From: JAAYYM01 sp964483155
GTDB taxonomy: Bacteria; Bacillota; Clostridia; Lachnospirales; Lachnospiraceae
Assembly (NCBI GenBank): GCA_964483155.1
Contig: CAZAAC010000032.1
Span: 1 to 30,133 of the forward strand
DNA length: 30,133 nt
Direction: 5' to 3'
Positions 8,998 to 17,421 of the stretch are shown piece by piece. The notes below the pieces were generated by a model. It worked only from the letters and a program-made list of their open reading frames with translations, did not search any database and was not told the DNA's origin. Positions within the stretch are counted from its first letter, which is position 1; each line of letters starts with the position of its first letter. The translations under genes and the position numbers were made by a program.

Positions 8998-9438
8998 ATG
9001 AATAGTATGATATGGCTGGGTATAGTGGTACTAATGCTTGTTATTGAAATTATTACATTAGGTCTGACAACCTTTTGGTTTGCTGGCGGTGCGCTTGTTG
9101 CATTTATTGCTGCTTTGCTGGGAGCACCTTTAGTGTTGCAGATTATACTTTTTGTTGTTGTTTCTGTAGCACTATTAGTCATTACAAGACCAATTGCTTT
9201 AAAATATTTTAATAAAAGCAGAGTAAAAACAAATGCAGAGAGTATGATTGGAAAAGAAGGCATTGTAAGCGATACGATTGATAATCTGAATGGTACAGGT
9301 CAGGTTAAAATCGACGGAATGGATTGGACAGCAAGGGCAAATGATTCACATCGTCTTTTTGAAATTGGCGAGACAGTACGTGTAGTTGAGATACAAGGTG
9401 TAAAGGTGATTGTAGAAGAGATTAAGGAGGAAGTGTAG
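8998..9438 (+). CDS. NfeD-like membrane protein (short form)
   Basis: A 146-residue membrane protein. The first ~75 residues are almost entirely hydrophobic, forming about three or four membrane segments (e.g. WLGIVVLMLVIEIITLG). The C-terminal ~65 residues (MIGKEGIVSDTID to VKVIVEEI) have the OB-fold pattern of the NfeD C-terminal domain. There is no serine-protease domain, so this is the short NfeD form. Such proteins pair with SPFH/stomatin-like partners and are thought to help organise membrane microdomains. The SPFH gene starts 2 bases after this stop, which fits. The ATG follows AGGGGGG. Confidence 0.88.
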   Translation: MNSMIWLGIVVLMLVIEIITLGLTTFWFAGGALVAFIAALLGAPLVLQIILFVVVSVALLVITRPIALKYFNKSRVKTNAESMIGKEGIVSDTIDNLNGTGQVKIDGMDWTARANDSHRLFEIGETVRVVEIQGVKVIVEEIKEEV

Positions 9439-9439
9439 C

Positions 9440-10354
9440 ATGGAATTTGTAATTATTGTATTGGTCATATTTTTATTATTGGTATTGGCTTCATGTGTTA
9501 AGATTGTTCCACAGGCAAACGCCTATGTATTAGAGAGACTAGGTGGATTTCAGGAAACATGGACGGTAGGATTACATTTTAAGATTCCATTTATCGACAG
9601 AGTAGCAAAAAGAGTCATTATGAAAGAGCAGGTCGTTGATTTTGCACCACAGCCTGTTATTACAAAAGATAATGTTACTATGAGAATTGATACCGTTGTA
9701 TTTTTTCAGATTACGGATCCTAAGCTTTTTGCTTATGGTGTAGAGAATCCGATTATGGCAATTGAGAATCTCTCGGCAACAACACTTCGTAATATTATCG
9801 GTGATTTAGAATTAGATCAGACTCTGACTTCCAGAGAAACCATTAACACGAAGATGAGAGCTTCCCTTGATGTAGCGACGGACCCATGGGGTATTAAAGT
9901 AAACAGAGTCGAGCTTAAAAATATTATTCCACCTGCAGCTATTCAGGATGCAATGGAAAAGCAAATGAAAGCAGAGCGTGAGAGACGTGAAGCGATTCTT
10001 AGAGCAGAAGGTGAGAAAACATCTACGATTCTAGTGGCAGAGGGTAAGAAAGAATCTGTTATATTGGACGCTGAAGCAGAGAAGCAATCAGCGATTCTGC
10101 GTGCAGAAGCAGAAAAAGAGAAGAGAATCAGAGAAGCAGAGGGTGAAGCAGAAGCGATTCTTAAAGTACAGCAAGCAACTGCAGATGGTATCCGGTTTAT
10201 AAGAGAAGCTGGCGCCGATGAGGCAGTTCTAAAGATTAAGAGTCTTGAAGCGTTTGTAAAGGCAGCAGATGGTCAGGCAACAAAGATTATTATTCCTTCT
10301 GAAATACAAGGAATAGCTGGACTTGCGGCATCCGTAAAAGAGGTATGGAAGTAA
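9440..10354 (+). CDS. SPFH/band-7 (stomatin/prohibitin-like) membrane protein
   Basis: 304 residues: one N-terminal membrane anchor (residues ~2-20), an SPFH domain (VPQANAYVLERLGGFQETW onward, including RIDTVVFFQITDP and TLRNIIGDLELDQTLTSRE), then a long charged Ala/Glu-rich coiled coil with repeats such as ILRAEGEK and ILRAEAEKEK (about 185-245). It is the stomatin-like type often labelled QmcA or YbbK. It overlaps functionally with the NfeD gene just upstream and was probably co-translated from the AAGGAGG inside its end. Proteins of this kind oligomerise into membrane scaffolds; the substrate or client here is unknown. Confidence 0.93.
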   Translation: MEFVIIVLVIFLLLVLASCVKIVPQANAYVLERLGGFQETWTVGLHFKIPFIDRVAKRVIMKEQVVDFAPQPVITKDNVTMRIDTVVFFQITDPKLFAYGVENPIMAIENLSATTLRNIIGDLELDQTLTSRETINTKMRASLDVATDPWGIKVNRVELKNIIPPAAIQDAMEKQMKAERERREAILRAEGEKTSTILVAEGKKESVILDAEAEKQSAILRAEAEKEKRIREAEGEAEAILKVQQATADGIRFIREAGADEAVLKIKSLEAFVKAADGQATKIIIPSEIQGIAGLAASVKEVWK

Positions 10355-10372
10355 TAGCAGGGGGATGAATAG

Positions 10373-11359
10373 ATGAGTCTGAAAGGACGTAATTTTTTAA
10401 CATTAAAGGATTTCACAAAAGAGGAAATCGTGTATTTTTTAGATTTGGCGGCCGACTTGAAAGCCAAGAAAAAGCAAGGGGTCGAAACGGCAACCTACAC
10501 GGGAAAAAATATTGCGCTAATATTTGAAAAGACTAGTACCAGAACAAGATGTGCTTTTGAGGTTGCAGCGCATGATTTGGGAATCGGTACGACGTATCTT
10601 GATCCAGCTGGTTCACAGATTGGGAAAAAAGAGAGCATTGCAGATACAGCAAGAGTGCTGGGAAGAATGTATGACGGTATCGAATATCGCGGTTTTGAGC
10701 AGAATATAGTGGAGGAACTAGCGAAGTATGCTGGCGTTCCAGTATGGAACGGTTTGACCAACGAATATCATCCGACGCAGATGCTGGCGGATTTGCTGAC
10801 AATTCGTGAGCACCTTGGAGAACTGGAAAACAAGAAATTAGTATATATGGGTGATGCACGTTATAATATGGGTAATTCACTTATGATTGCCTGTGCAAAG
10901 ATGGGCATGAATTTTGTGGCATGTGCGCCAAGTCACTATTTTCCTGATAAAGAATTAATCCAGGAATGTGAGGAATATGCAAAAATAAGCGGTGCAACAC
11001 TTGCATTTACAGAGGATGTCATGCAGGGTACAAAGGATGCTGATATTATTTATACCGATGTATGGGTATCGATGGGAGAACCCGAGAAGGTGTGGGAAGA
11101 AAGAATTAAGGATTTATCACCTTATAAGGTTACTATGCAGGTGATGAATCATGCTAAAAAGGATGCCATCTTTTTACATTGTTTACCGGCCTTTCATGAT
11201 CTGAAAACTAAAATTGGGAAAGAGATGGGTGAGCGTTTTCAGTTAACGGAGATGGAAGTGACAGATGAAGTATTTGAGAAGTATGCGGATATTGTTTTTG
11301 ATGAAGCAGAAAACAGAATGCATACAATAAAAGCAGTTATGGTCGCAACACTGGGATAA
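10373..11359 (+). CDS. argF: Ornithine carbamoyltransferase
   Basis: Transfers the carbamoyl group of carbamoyl phosphate to ornithine, giving citrulline (arginine synthesis, or the reverse in arginine fermentation). 328 residues. The carbamoyl-phosphate site STRTR is at 55-59 and HPTQ at 133-136. The ornithine-side motif DVWVSMG is at 229-235 and HCLP with the catalytic Cys at 269-272. The SMG loop argues for ornithine rather than putrescine or aspartate as the acceptor. GGGGG (10360-10364) precedes the ATG. It stands apart from other arg or arc genes, so anabolic (argF) versus catabolic (arcB) use is undecided. Confidence 0.94.
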   Translation: MSLKGRNFLTLKDFTKEEIVYFLDLAADLKAKKKQGVETATYTGKNIALIFEKTSTRTRCAFEVAAHDLGIGTTYLDPAGSQIGKKESIADTARVLGRMYDGIEYRGFEQNIVEELAKYAGVPVWNGLTNEYHPTQMLADLLTIREHLGELENKKLVYMGDARYNMGNSLMIACAKMGMNFVACAPSHYFPDKELIQECEEYAKISGATLAFTEDVMQGTKDADIIYTDVWVSMGEPEKVWEERIKDLSPYKVTMQVMNHAKKDAIFLHCLPAFHDLKTKIGKEMGERFQLTEMEVTDEVFEKYADIVFDEAENRMHTIKAVMVATLG

Positions 11360-11374
11360 ACAGAGGTAGTAGAT

Positions 11375-11674
11375 TTGAAAAAGGAAACAAAGGCATACTG
11401 CAAAAACACAGTAAAGTCAAAAAGCTTTATGATTGATGTAATTAATCTTTTTTTAGGAGTTTTCATTGTAGTACTGGCTGTTATGGTATTTGAAAGTAAT
11501 GACAAACTCTATTTGTTTCCCATTATATTTTTTGTGGGAGCGATACTTATGACATTAAATTCTATAAAGTCTATGAAATCCAGCAAGGTTATTGCCATCT
11601 TTTTTTTGATATTTGGGATTATATTATTGGCAGCGGCGTTTGTCAGTATCGCTGCAATGGCTGGATTAATTTAA
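11375..11674 (+). CDS. Small predicted membrane protein
   Basis: I do not recognise the family. The 99-residue product has a basic N-terminus (KKETKAYCKNTVKSK) and three hydrophobic stretches: near 21-40, 46-62 and 74-98, the last ending FVSIAAMAGLI. That pattern suggests three membrane passes. A TTG start is used because AGAGG lies 8 bases before it and no ATG in that region has a ribosome site. It sits 15 bases behind argF and 23 before the next gene, so it is probably co-transcribed. A DUF-type membrane protein of Clostridia is the likely class. Confidence 0.75.
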   Translation: MKKETKAYCKNTVKSKSFMIDVINLFLGVFIVVLAVMVFESNDKLYLFPIIFFVGAILMTLNSIKSMKSSKVIAIFFLIFGIILLAAAFVSIAAMAGLI

Positions 11675-11697
11675 AATAATAATCAAAGGGAATGAAT

Positions 11698-12048
11698 ATG
11701 ACAGAGAATCAAATAGTATTGTGCGGAGCAAATGCATATGACAAGAAGTATTATTTTAATGAGGATTTTAGTAGACTTCCGCAATCGATAAAGGATGAGA
11801 TCCATATTATCTGTGTGCTTTTCACAGAGGAAGTCGGCGGTTTCTTTACAATGGTATTTGATGAAGACGGCGACCTGCATTTTGAAGTGACAGCACCTGC
11901 GGAAGATTTACTGTATGATGAGATTGGAAGCGCATTGCTTGTAAAGGAAATCCAGCGGAAGAAACAGGAATTACTAAGATCAATCAAAATTTTTTACAGG
12001 GTATTTGTGCTAAATGAAGACATAGAAGAACTGATGGAGGACGAGTAA
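11698..12048 (+). CDS. Conserved hypothetical protein (DUF6145-like)
   Basis: 116 residues, acidic, soluble. It starts TENQIVLCGANAYDKKYYFN and contains CVLFTEEVGGFFTMVFDEDG, a pattern I associate tentatively with the uncharacterised DUF6145 family of Lachnospiraceae. The ATG at 11698 is preferred over one at 11692 because AAGGG (11686-11690) is 7 bases from it and only 1 base from the other. The stop is one base before the coaX start, implying translational coupling. No function can be assigned. Confidence 0.8.
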   Translation: MTENQIVLCGANAYDKKYYFNEDFSRLPQSIKDEIHIICVLFTEEVGGFFTMVFDEDGDLHFEVTAPAEDLLYDEIGSALLVKEIQRKKQELLRSIKIFYRVFVLNEDIEELMEDE

Positions 12049-12049
12049 G

Positions 12050-12814
12050 ATGCTGCTGGTTATAGATGTTGGTAATACAAATATTACTTTTGGAGTTTAT
12101 CGAGAGGAAGAATTAGCAGCAACTTTTCGTGTTATGTCAAAGTTAGAAAGAACTTCTGATGAATATGGAGTTCTGATTATGAATTTGTTGGAAAAACATG
12201 AATTTACGACGGCAGCTGTTTCGGGTGTTATCATTGCCAGTGTCGTACCAAATACAATGCATGCGCTTGTGAATTCCATTGTGAAATACTTAAAGCAATC
12301 GCCATTGATTGTAGGCCCAGGGACCAAAACGGGAATCAGGATCGATACACCGAATCCAAAAGAAATCGGTGCTGATAGAATCGTGGATGCAGTTGCAGCA
12401 TATGAAATTTACGGTGGTCCCGTTCTCATCATAGATTTTGGAACAGCCACAACATATGATTTGGTGACGGAGGATGGTAGATTTACAGCGGGTATCACTG
12501 CACCAGGGATTCGCATATCAGCAAAGGCTTTGTGGGAGGATACGGCAAGGTTACCTGAGGTCGAGATTAAAAAACCAAAGACCATATTAGCACAGGACAC
12601 CATATCCAGTATGCAGGCGGGCCTTGTCTTTGGACAAATAGGACAAACGGAGTATATTGTGAAGTGTGTCAAAGAAGAATCAGGGTATGACAATCTAAAG
12701 GTAATTGCGACAGGAGGACTCGGAAGTATTATTGCAAGTGAGACGGATGTCATAGACCAATATGATAGGACACTTACTTTAAAGGGACTGCGTCTTATCT
12801 ATTTGAGAAATTGA
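12050..12814 (+). CDS. coaX: Type III pantothenate kinase
   Basis: First committed step of coenzyme A synthesis: ATP-dependent phosphorylation of pantothenate, insensitive to CoA feedback in this class. 254 residues. ASKHA-fold motifs are clear: the phosphate loop DVGNTN at 6-11; GADRIVDAVAAY near 104-115; and DFGTATTYDLV near 128-138, which includes the second metal/phosphate segment. The ATG follows GGAGGACGAG within the previous gene. Complete, no odd features. Confidence 0.96.
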   Translation: MLLVIDVGNTNITFGVYREEELAATFRVMSKLERTSDEYGVLIMNLLEKHEFTTAAVSGVIIASVVPNTMHALVNSIVKYLKQSPLIVGPGTKTGIRIDTPNPKEIGADRIVDAVAAYEIYGGPVLIIDFGTATTYDLVTEDGRFTAGITAPGIRISAKALWEDTARLPEVEIKKPKTILAQDTISSMQAGLVFGQIGQTEYIVKCVKEESGYDNLKVIATGGLGSIIASETDVIDQYDRTLTLKGLRLIYLRN

Positions 12815-12840
12815 AGTGAAATAAAGCAGGATAAAAGGTC

Positions 12841-13845
12841 ATGAAATTGCAAATTGGGAATGTTAATTTAGATAATAACTTAATTTTAGCACCAATGGCA
12901 GGCGTAACAGACCTGCCATTTCGCTTGCTTTGTAAGGAGCAGGGAGTAGGACTTTTATGTACAGAAATGATCAGTGCCAAAGGAATCCTGTATTATAGCA
13001 AAAACACAGAAGCATTAATGCATATAAAGGACGAGGAAAAACCAATATCACTACAATTATTTGGAAGTGATCCTGATATCATAAGCCAAATGGCAAAAAA
13101 AATCGAAGAAAGACCCTTTGCCATATTAGATATCAATATGGGCTGTCCTGTTCCAAAGGTGGTGAATAATGGTGAAGGATCAGCACTTTTAAAGAATCCT
13201 GTATTGGTAGGAAGGATTCTAGAGAAGACTGTAAAGGCTATCAATAAGCCAGTTACTGTTAAAATCAGAAAAGGGTTTAGCCCTGATACGATAAATGCAG
13301 TAGAAATAGCAAGGATAGCAGAAGCAAGCGGCGTTGCCGCAATTACCGTCCACGGCCGTACACGTGAACAATACTATGCAGGTGCTGCAGACTGGGATAT
13401 CATCAGACAGGTGAAGGAAGCGGTCAAGATTCCTGTTATAGGTAACGGTGATGTCACATCAGCAGAAAGTGCGGAGAGGATGCTACTGGAAACAGGCTGT
13501 GACGGGATTATGATTGGAAGAGCAGCACAGGGTAATCCGTGGATCTTCAGAGAAATCAACGAGTATCTCGAAAATGGTACAATACCAGAAAGACCAAGTG
13601 CAACAGAAATCAGCAATATGGTAATGAAGCATGCAGAGCTTCTGGTAAAGTATAAAGGAGAGTATATCGGTATGCGAGAAATGAGACGACATGCCGCATG
13701 GTATACAGCAGGGTATCCGGGAGCCGCTAAACTGCGGCGGAAACTAAACGAAATCGAAACATTTGAAGGTTTGCTTGCAATATTTGAAAACGTTATGCCC
13801 AGAATAGGCAATAACCTTGACATAAATCAACATAATGGGTTATAA
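12841..13845 (+). CDS. dusB: tRNA-dihydrouridine synthase
   Basis: FMN enzyme that reduces uridine to dihydrouridine in the tRNA D-arm. 334 residues. The TIM-barrel opening LILAPMAGVTDLPFR and the catalytic cysteine C102 in DINMGCPVPKVVNNGEGS are present. So are the flavin-phosphate regions ITVHGRTREQ and IGNGDV, plus GIMIGRAAQGNPWIF and a helical C-terminal tRNA-binding part. Its last 30 bases contain the greA promoter. DusB is the commonest bacterial form of this class, but dusB versus dusC was not resolved beyond overall likeness. Confidence 0.95.
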   Translation: MKLQIGNVNLDNNLILAPMAGVTDLPFRLLCKEQGVGLLCTEMISAKGILYYSKNTEALMHIKDEEKPISLQLFGSDPDIISQMAKKIEERPFAILDINMGCPVPKVVNNGEGSALLKNPVLVGRILEKTVKAINKPVTVKIRKGFSPDTINAVEIARIAEASGVAAITVHGRTREQYYAGAADWDIIRQVKEAVKIPVIGNGDVTSAESAERMLLETGCDGIMIGRAAQGNPWIFREINEYLENGTIPERPSATEISNMVMKHAELLVKYKGEYIGMREMRRHAAWYTAGYPGAAKLRRKLNEIETFEGLLAIFENVMPRIGNNLDINQHNGL

Positions 13846-13846
13846 T
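13817..13846 (+). promoter_or_regulatory. Strong sigma-A-like promoter for greA-lysS
   Basis: TTGACA (13817-13822), 18-base spacer, TATAAT (13841-13846): both hexamers match consensus. It overlaps the end of dusB. Confidence 0.85.
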
Positions 13847-13919
13847 ACCTTCATTGTTTGGGCATAAATGATTACATTTTGATAAATAAGAAGTAGGAGA
13901 GGTTAGGTGCACATAGGCC

Positions 13920-14402
13920 ATGGAAGAAAAGAAAAATATACTAACTTATGAGGGGTTACAAAAACTAGAGGAAGAGTTACATAATCTTAAGGTTGTTGGA
14001 AGAAAAGAAGTTGCTGAAAAGATAAAGGAAGCCAGAGAACAAGGCGATTTATCTGAAAATGCAGAATATGATGCAGCAAAGGATGAGCAACGTGATATTG
14101 AGACAAGAATCGAAGATATTGAGAAGATTCTTAAAAACGCAGAGGTTATATTAGAGGATGAAATCGAGCTTGATAAAATAAGCGTTGGTTGTCGTGTTAA
14201 GATTCTCGATAAAGAATTTAAAGAAGAATTGGAATATAAAATCGTAGGTTCTGCAGAGGCTAATAGTTTGAAGGGTAGAATTTCAAATGAATCCCCTGTG
14301 GGAAAAGCACTTATTGGCGCAAAGAAAGGTGATACTATTTCAGTAGACACACAAGCGGGCCGATTAAAGTATAAGGTGTTAGAGATTCAGAGGTCTAATT
14401 AG
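13920..14402 (+). CDS. greA: Transcription elongation factor GreA
   Basis: Rescues backtracked RNA polymerase by stimulating transcript cleavage. 160 residues. An N-terminal coiled coil (LTYEGLQKLEEELHNLK to about residue 75) carries the acidic tip EAREQGDLSENAEYDAAKDE. The C-terminal FKBP-like domain holds ESPVGKALIGAKKGD. The ATG is the first possible start because an in-frame TAG lies 6 bases upstream. The nearest good ribosome site (GGAGAGG, 13895-13901) is 18 bases away, further than usual. It probably shares a transcript with lysS, as no terminator is seen between them. Confidence 0.96.
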   Translation: MEEKKNILTYEGLQKLEEELHNLKVVGRKEVAEKIKEAREQGDLSENAEYDAAKDEQRDIETRIEDIEKILKNAEVILEDEIELDKISVGCRVKILDKEFKEELEYKIVGSAEANSLKGRISNESPVGKALIGAKKGDTISVDTQAGRLKYKVLEIQRSN

Positions 14403-14459
14403 AAGCAATGAATTTACGCCTATAGGAATGGCGTGATACGGAACGAAGGAGTGTATATA

Positions 14460-15968
14460 TTGAGCGAGCAACAGCAGAATCAAAATAATCAAAAACAGCA
14501 GGAACCGGATTTAAATCAATTGCTTAAGGTGCGAAGAGAAAAACTGGCACAATTACAGGCAGATGGAAAAGATCCGTTTCAGGTTATGAAATATGATGCT
14601 ACACATCATAGTATGGATATTAAAAATGACTATGAGCAACTGGTAGGTACTACAGTAACAATTGCTGGGCGTATGATGTTTAAGCGCATTATGGGTAAAG
14701 CTTCCTTCTGTAACGTGTCAGATCTGCAGGGTAATATGCAGGCCTATGTGGCCAGAGATTCTATCGGTGAAGAAGAATATGCTGATTTCAAAAAGATGGA
14801 CATTGGTGATATCGTAGGGATTACAGGTGAAGTATTTAAGACAAAGACGGAAGAGATTTCTATCCATGCTGCTTCGGTCGTATTATTATCAAAAAGCTTG
14901 CAGATTCTTCCTGAAAAGCACCATGGTCTAACAAATACAGATTTGAGATATCGTCAGCGATATGTTGATTTGATTATGAACCAGGAAGTAAAAGATACAT
15001 TTGTGAAGCGTTCACAAATTATAAGCGCTATTCGCCGCTATTTAGACGCAGATGGATTTATGGAGGTAGAAACACCAGTGCTTGTATCAAATGCCGGTGG
15101 TGCGTCAGCTAGACCGTTTAATACGCATTTTAATGCATTGGATGAAGATGTTCATCTACGCATTTCCCTTGAATTATATTTGAAAAGACTTATTGTCGGT
15201 GGGCTGGAAAAGGTTTATGAAATCGGTCGTGTATTCCGTAATGAGGGGACCGATACGAGACATAATCCCGAGTTCACACTTATGGAGCTCTATCAGGCAT
15301 ATACAGACTATCATGGTATGATGGATCTTTCAGAAAATCTATATCGTTATGTGGCAATGGAGGTACTCGGTACAACACAGATCACATATGGTGATGTAGA
15401 AATTGACCTTGGCAAACCTTTTGAGAGAATCACAATGCTAGATGCAGTCAAAAAATATGCTGGCATTGATTTTGAAGAAGTAAAAAGTGATGAGGAAGCA
15501 AAAAAGCTTGCAGACAAGCATGAAATACATTATGAAGCGAGACATAAAAAGGGCGATATACTAAGTCTTTTCTTTGAAGAATTTGTAGAAGATAAGTTGA
15601 TACAGCCAACATTTGTCATGGATCATCCGATAGAAACATCGCCATTGACGAAAAAGAAACCATCAAATCCTGCTTATACAGAGCGTTTTGAATTATTTAT
15701 AACCTGTCGTGAAATGGCAAATGCATACTCAGAGTTAAATGACCCTATAGACCAAAGAGAACGTTTTATGGCACAAGAAGAATTAAAAGCAATGGGCGAT
15801 GAGGAAGCAAACTCCATCGATGAAGATTTTCTAAATGCATTGGAAATAGGCATGCCACCTACAGGCGGCATTGGCTTCGGCATTGATCGTATGGTCATGC
15901 TATTGACAAATTCCGCAGCAATCAGGGATGTACTGCTGTTCCCGACGATGAAATCATTAGAGAAATAA
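14460..15968 (+). CDS. lysS: Lysyl-tRNA synthetase, class II
   Basis: Charges tRNA-Lys. 502 residues from a TTG start, chosen because GAAGGAG (14445-14451) sits 8 bases before it and the protein then opens with a Gln/Asn-rich tail (SEQQQNQNNQKQQE), ahead of the usual LLKVRREKLAQLQADGKDPF. The OB-fold anticodon-binding domain runs to about 150. Class II motif 2 is RVFRNEGTDTRHNPEFTLME; motif 3 is GGIGFGIDRMVMLL near the C-terminus. It is the last core gene before the accessory region; no clear terminator follows its stop. Confidence 0.97.
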   Translation: MSEQQQNQNNQKQQEPDLNQLLKVRREKLAQLQADGKDPFQVMKYDATHHSMDIKNDYEQLVGTTVTIAGRMMFKRIMGKASFCNVSDLQGNMQAYVARDSIGEEEYADFKKMDIGDIVGITGEVFKTKTEEISIHAASVVLLSKSLQILPEKHHGLTNTDLRYRQRYVDLIMNQEVKDTFVKRSQIISAIRRYLDADGFMEVETPVLVSNAGGASARPFNTHFNALDEDVHLRISLELYLKRLIVGGLEKVYEIGRVFRNEGTDTRHNPEFTLMELYQAYTDYHGMMDLSENLYRYVAMEVLGTTQITYGDVEIDLGKPFERITMLDAVKKYAGIDFEEVKSDEEAKKLADKHEIHYEARHKKGDILSLFFEEFVEDKLIQPTFVMDHPIETSPLTKKKPSNPAYTERFELFITCREMANAYSELNDPIDQRERFMAQEELKAMGDEEANSIDEDFLNALEIGMPPTGGIGFGIDRMVMLLTNSAAIRDVLLFPTMKSLEK

Positions 15969-16138
15969 AGTCTCTGAGATGATTTACGACTTGCTTTAAT
16001 CTTGTATGGACTTGATATGAAAATTGGCAATTGATTTCTGGAGTTTCCTGGAGTCAATATGACAAGAGTTTGATAAAAAATTCTTGAGGAACAAATTCAG
16101 AGCACAAAATAATAGGCACTTTACTTTTTTCAATAGTC

Positions 16139-16166
16139 GGAGTGGTATCCATTAGGATGCCGCTCC
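16139..16166 (+). repeat. Stable hairpin of unknown role
   Basis: GGAGTGGTATCC (16139-16150) pairs along all 12 positions with GGATGCCGCTCC (16155-16166), with two G-T wobbles and the loop ATTA. Neither strand has a T-run directly after it, so it is not a standard terminator. It may be the lysS 3' end after processing, or a small structured element. Confidence 0.65.
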
Positions 16167-16198
16167 ATTATTGCGTTTGGGGAGATTTTGATGTTTGA

Positions 16199-16438
16199 CT
16201 GAAAAAATATATTATTGAGCATGCAAAGAAGACCTTCGGAGCCGGTCTGCGTATTTTGGATTCTGAAAAATGCGGTAAAATCCTTCTTTTAGATGGTGAG
16301 CAAGCCGCAAATTATTATTATACAGAAGCATCAAATCACAGGCCTTTTATTTTCATCTCTCAGATTTTTATATCGTTTCAGAATGAGAGAATGACTTCTT
16401 TTATAGTATTTACGAAGAGAGGCATGCATTTTTTTTGA
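16199..16438 (+). pseudogene. Possible decayed coding fragment
   Basis: One frame stays open from just after a TGA at 16196 to 16438. It reads with a protein-like composition at first: KKYIIEHAKKTFGAGLRIL, then CGKILLLDGEQAANYYY. It becomes Phe/Ile-rich without clear pattern towards the end. There is no usable start codon with a ribosome site, and the reading stops upstream at TGA. I do not recognise the family. It could be the remnant of a gene broken when the accessory region arrived, or an open frame by chance. Confidence 0.35.
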
Positions 16439-16703
16439 AGGCTTTTTCTCACCTGTTCGATTGCCCATGTAGTCTGCCGAATGAAGTGATATTTATCTAT
16501 GATAATGGTTGCGTTTGGGAAAAAGATTTTCGCCAAATTAGTATAGGGTTACCACATACTCTATATCCTATAATAAAACATTCTAATAAATTAATATTTA
16601 TTTCTACATCAACTCAGGAGAATAAATAGTAGCCAAAAAATCTTAAGTCGCTTTATATTTCTTGTAACTATATGTGCAAATTCTAACATAATTATTATAT
16701 GAT

Positions 16704-17366
16704 TTAATAAAAAAAATTGTCCATTATTTTGTTATATTTTTTCACTTTCTTTTTGACAATATTTTCAATTCTTTTTTTCTTAAATGTATACATGTACGTA
16801 TTAGAAAATTTTGCACAATATAAGGAAAATACACTAATAAATAATAGTAGAAAATCCAAAACAAATAATTGTAGCGATTGTAGCAATTCTTTAATATTAA
16901 ATGTATCAAGTTTTGACTCTTTGATAGAAGTAAAGATCACTAAACTGATATGAGAGGAAAAATTGAAGGCAAAAACAACTGCAAGAAGAATACTTAGAAA
17001 TATAAAAATATAGACCATTATTTTTTTGAAAAATTTCAATACATTCGATATTAAGTTCTCCTCACAATCATAAATATCAAAATAATCATAAATCAGAACC
17101 TTTTTCAATTTTTCATTTTCTGATTGAGACATTAAATAGAATATATATTTAGGAACACTATCATCAGAAAACTTCACAATTTTTCCTAAACTCTTAGTGA
17201 TGTTTACATTATTATTACTTTTTATAGTCTCGACAATTGGTTTGAGCACATTATTATAATAATCGTTTTCTCTTTTGCGAATATTTTTATATCCAGTTTT
17301 GTACAACAAAGTTAAAACAGTACTGGTTGATATAACTAGTGTTAATATAGTTTGAATGATTGCCAT
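16704..17366 (-). CDS. Orphan membrane protein, unknown function
   Basis: The only well-supported minus-strand gene. Read on that strand, AAAGGAGA lies 7 bases before the ATG and a promoter-like pair lies further up. The 220-residue product has three hydrophobic helices: residues 3-22 (IIQTILTLVISTSTVLTLLY), about 116-138, and about 165-184. A basic, mostly soluble segment of ~90 residues (KNIRKRENDYYNNVLKPI onward) sits between the first two. It ends in a strongly basic tail (KKKRIENIVKKKVKKYNK). The family is not recognised. It is very AT-rich and points away from the defence operon, so it may be a single-gene accessory (possibly anti-phage) unit, but no function can be assigned. Confidence 0.72.
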   Translation of the reverse strand: MAIIQTILTLVISTSTVLTLLYKTGYKNIRKRENDYYNNVLKPIVETIKSNNNVNITKSLGKIVKFSDDSVPKYIFYLMSQSENEKLKKVLIYDYFDIYDCEENLISNVLKFFKKIMVYIFIFLSILLAVVFAFNFSSHISLVIFTSIKESKLDTFNIKELLQSLQLFVLDFLLLFISVFSLYCAKFSNTYMYTFKKKRIENIVKKKVKKYNKIMDNFFY

Positions 17367-17391
17367 AGTTTATCTCCTTTGTATTTCCAAC

Positions 17392-17421
17392 AATATAGAA
17401 TGATTGCCTTTTTGATGTAAA
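17392..17421 (-). promoter_or_regulatory. Possible promoter of the orphan membrane protein
   Basis: On the minus strand: TTTACA, an 18-base spacer, TATATT, ending about 26 bases before the start codon. AT-rich context lowers the weight of the match. Confidence 0.45.

Larger units (their letters stand above)
15969..16703. other. AT-rich gap after lysS, no intact gene
   Basis: About 735 bases with no ORF that has a ribosome site. It contains a stable hairpin (16139-16166) and a probable decayed coding stretch (16199-16438). A tandem CTGGAGTTTCCTGGAGT lies near 16037. A 64-codon run from 16435 reads FIYDNGCVWEKDF in its middle but has no ribosome site. This stretch marks the change from core to accessory DNA. 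Confidence 0.6.

Noticed and set aside
16139..16166. Terminator for lysS
   Set aside because: The stem is good but lies 170 bases past the stop and has no T-run on either strand.
16435..16629. 64-codon ORF starting with TTG
   Set aside because: No ribosome site, no recognisable family, AT-rich composition; kept only as part of the gap description.
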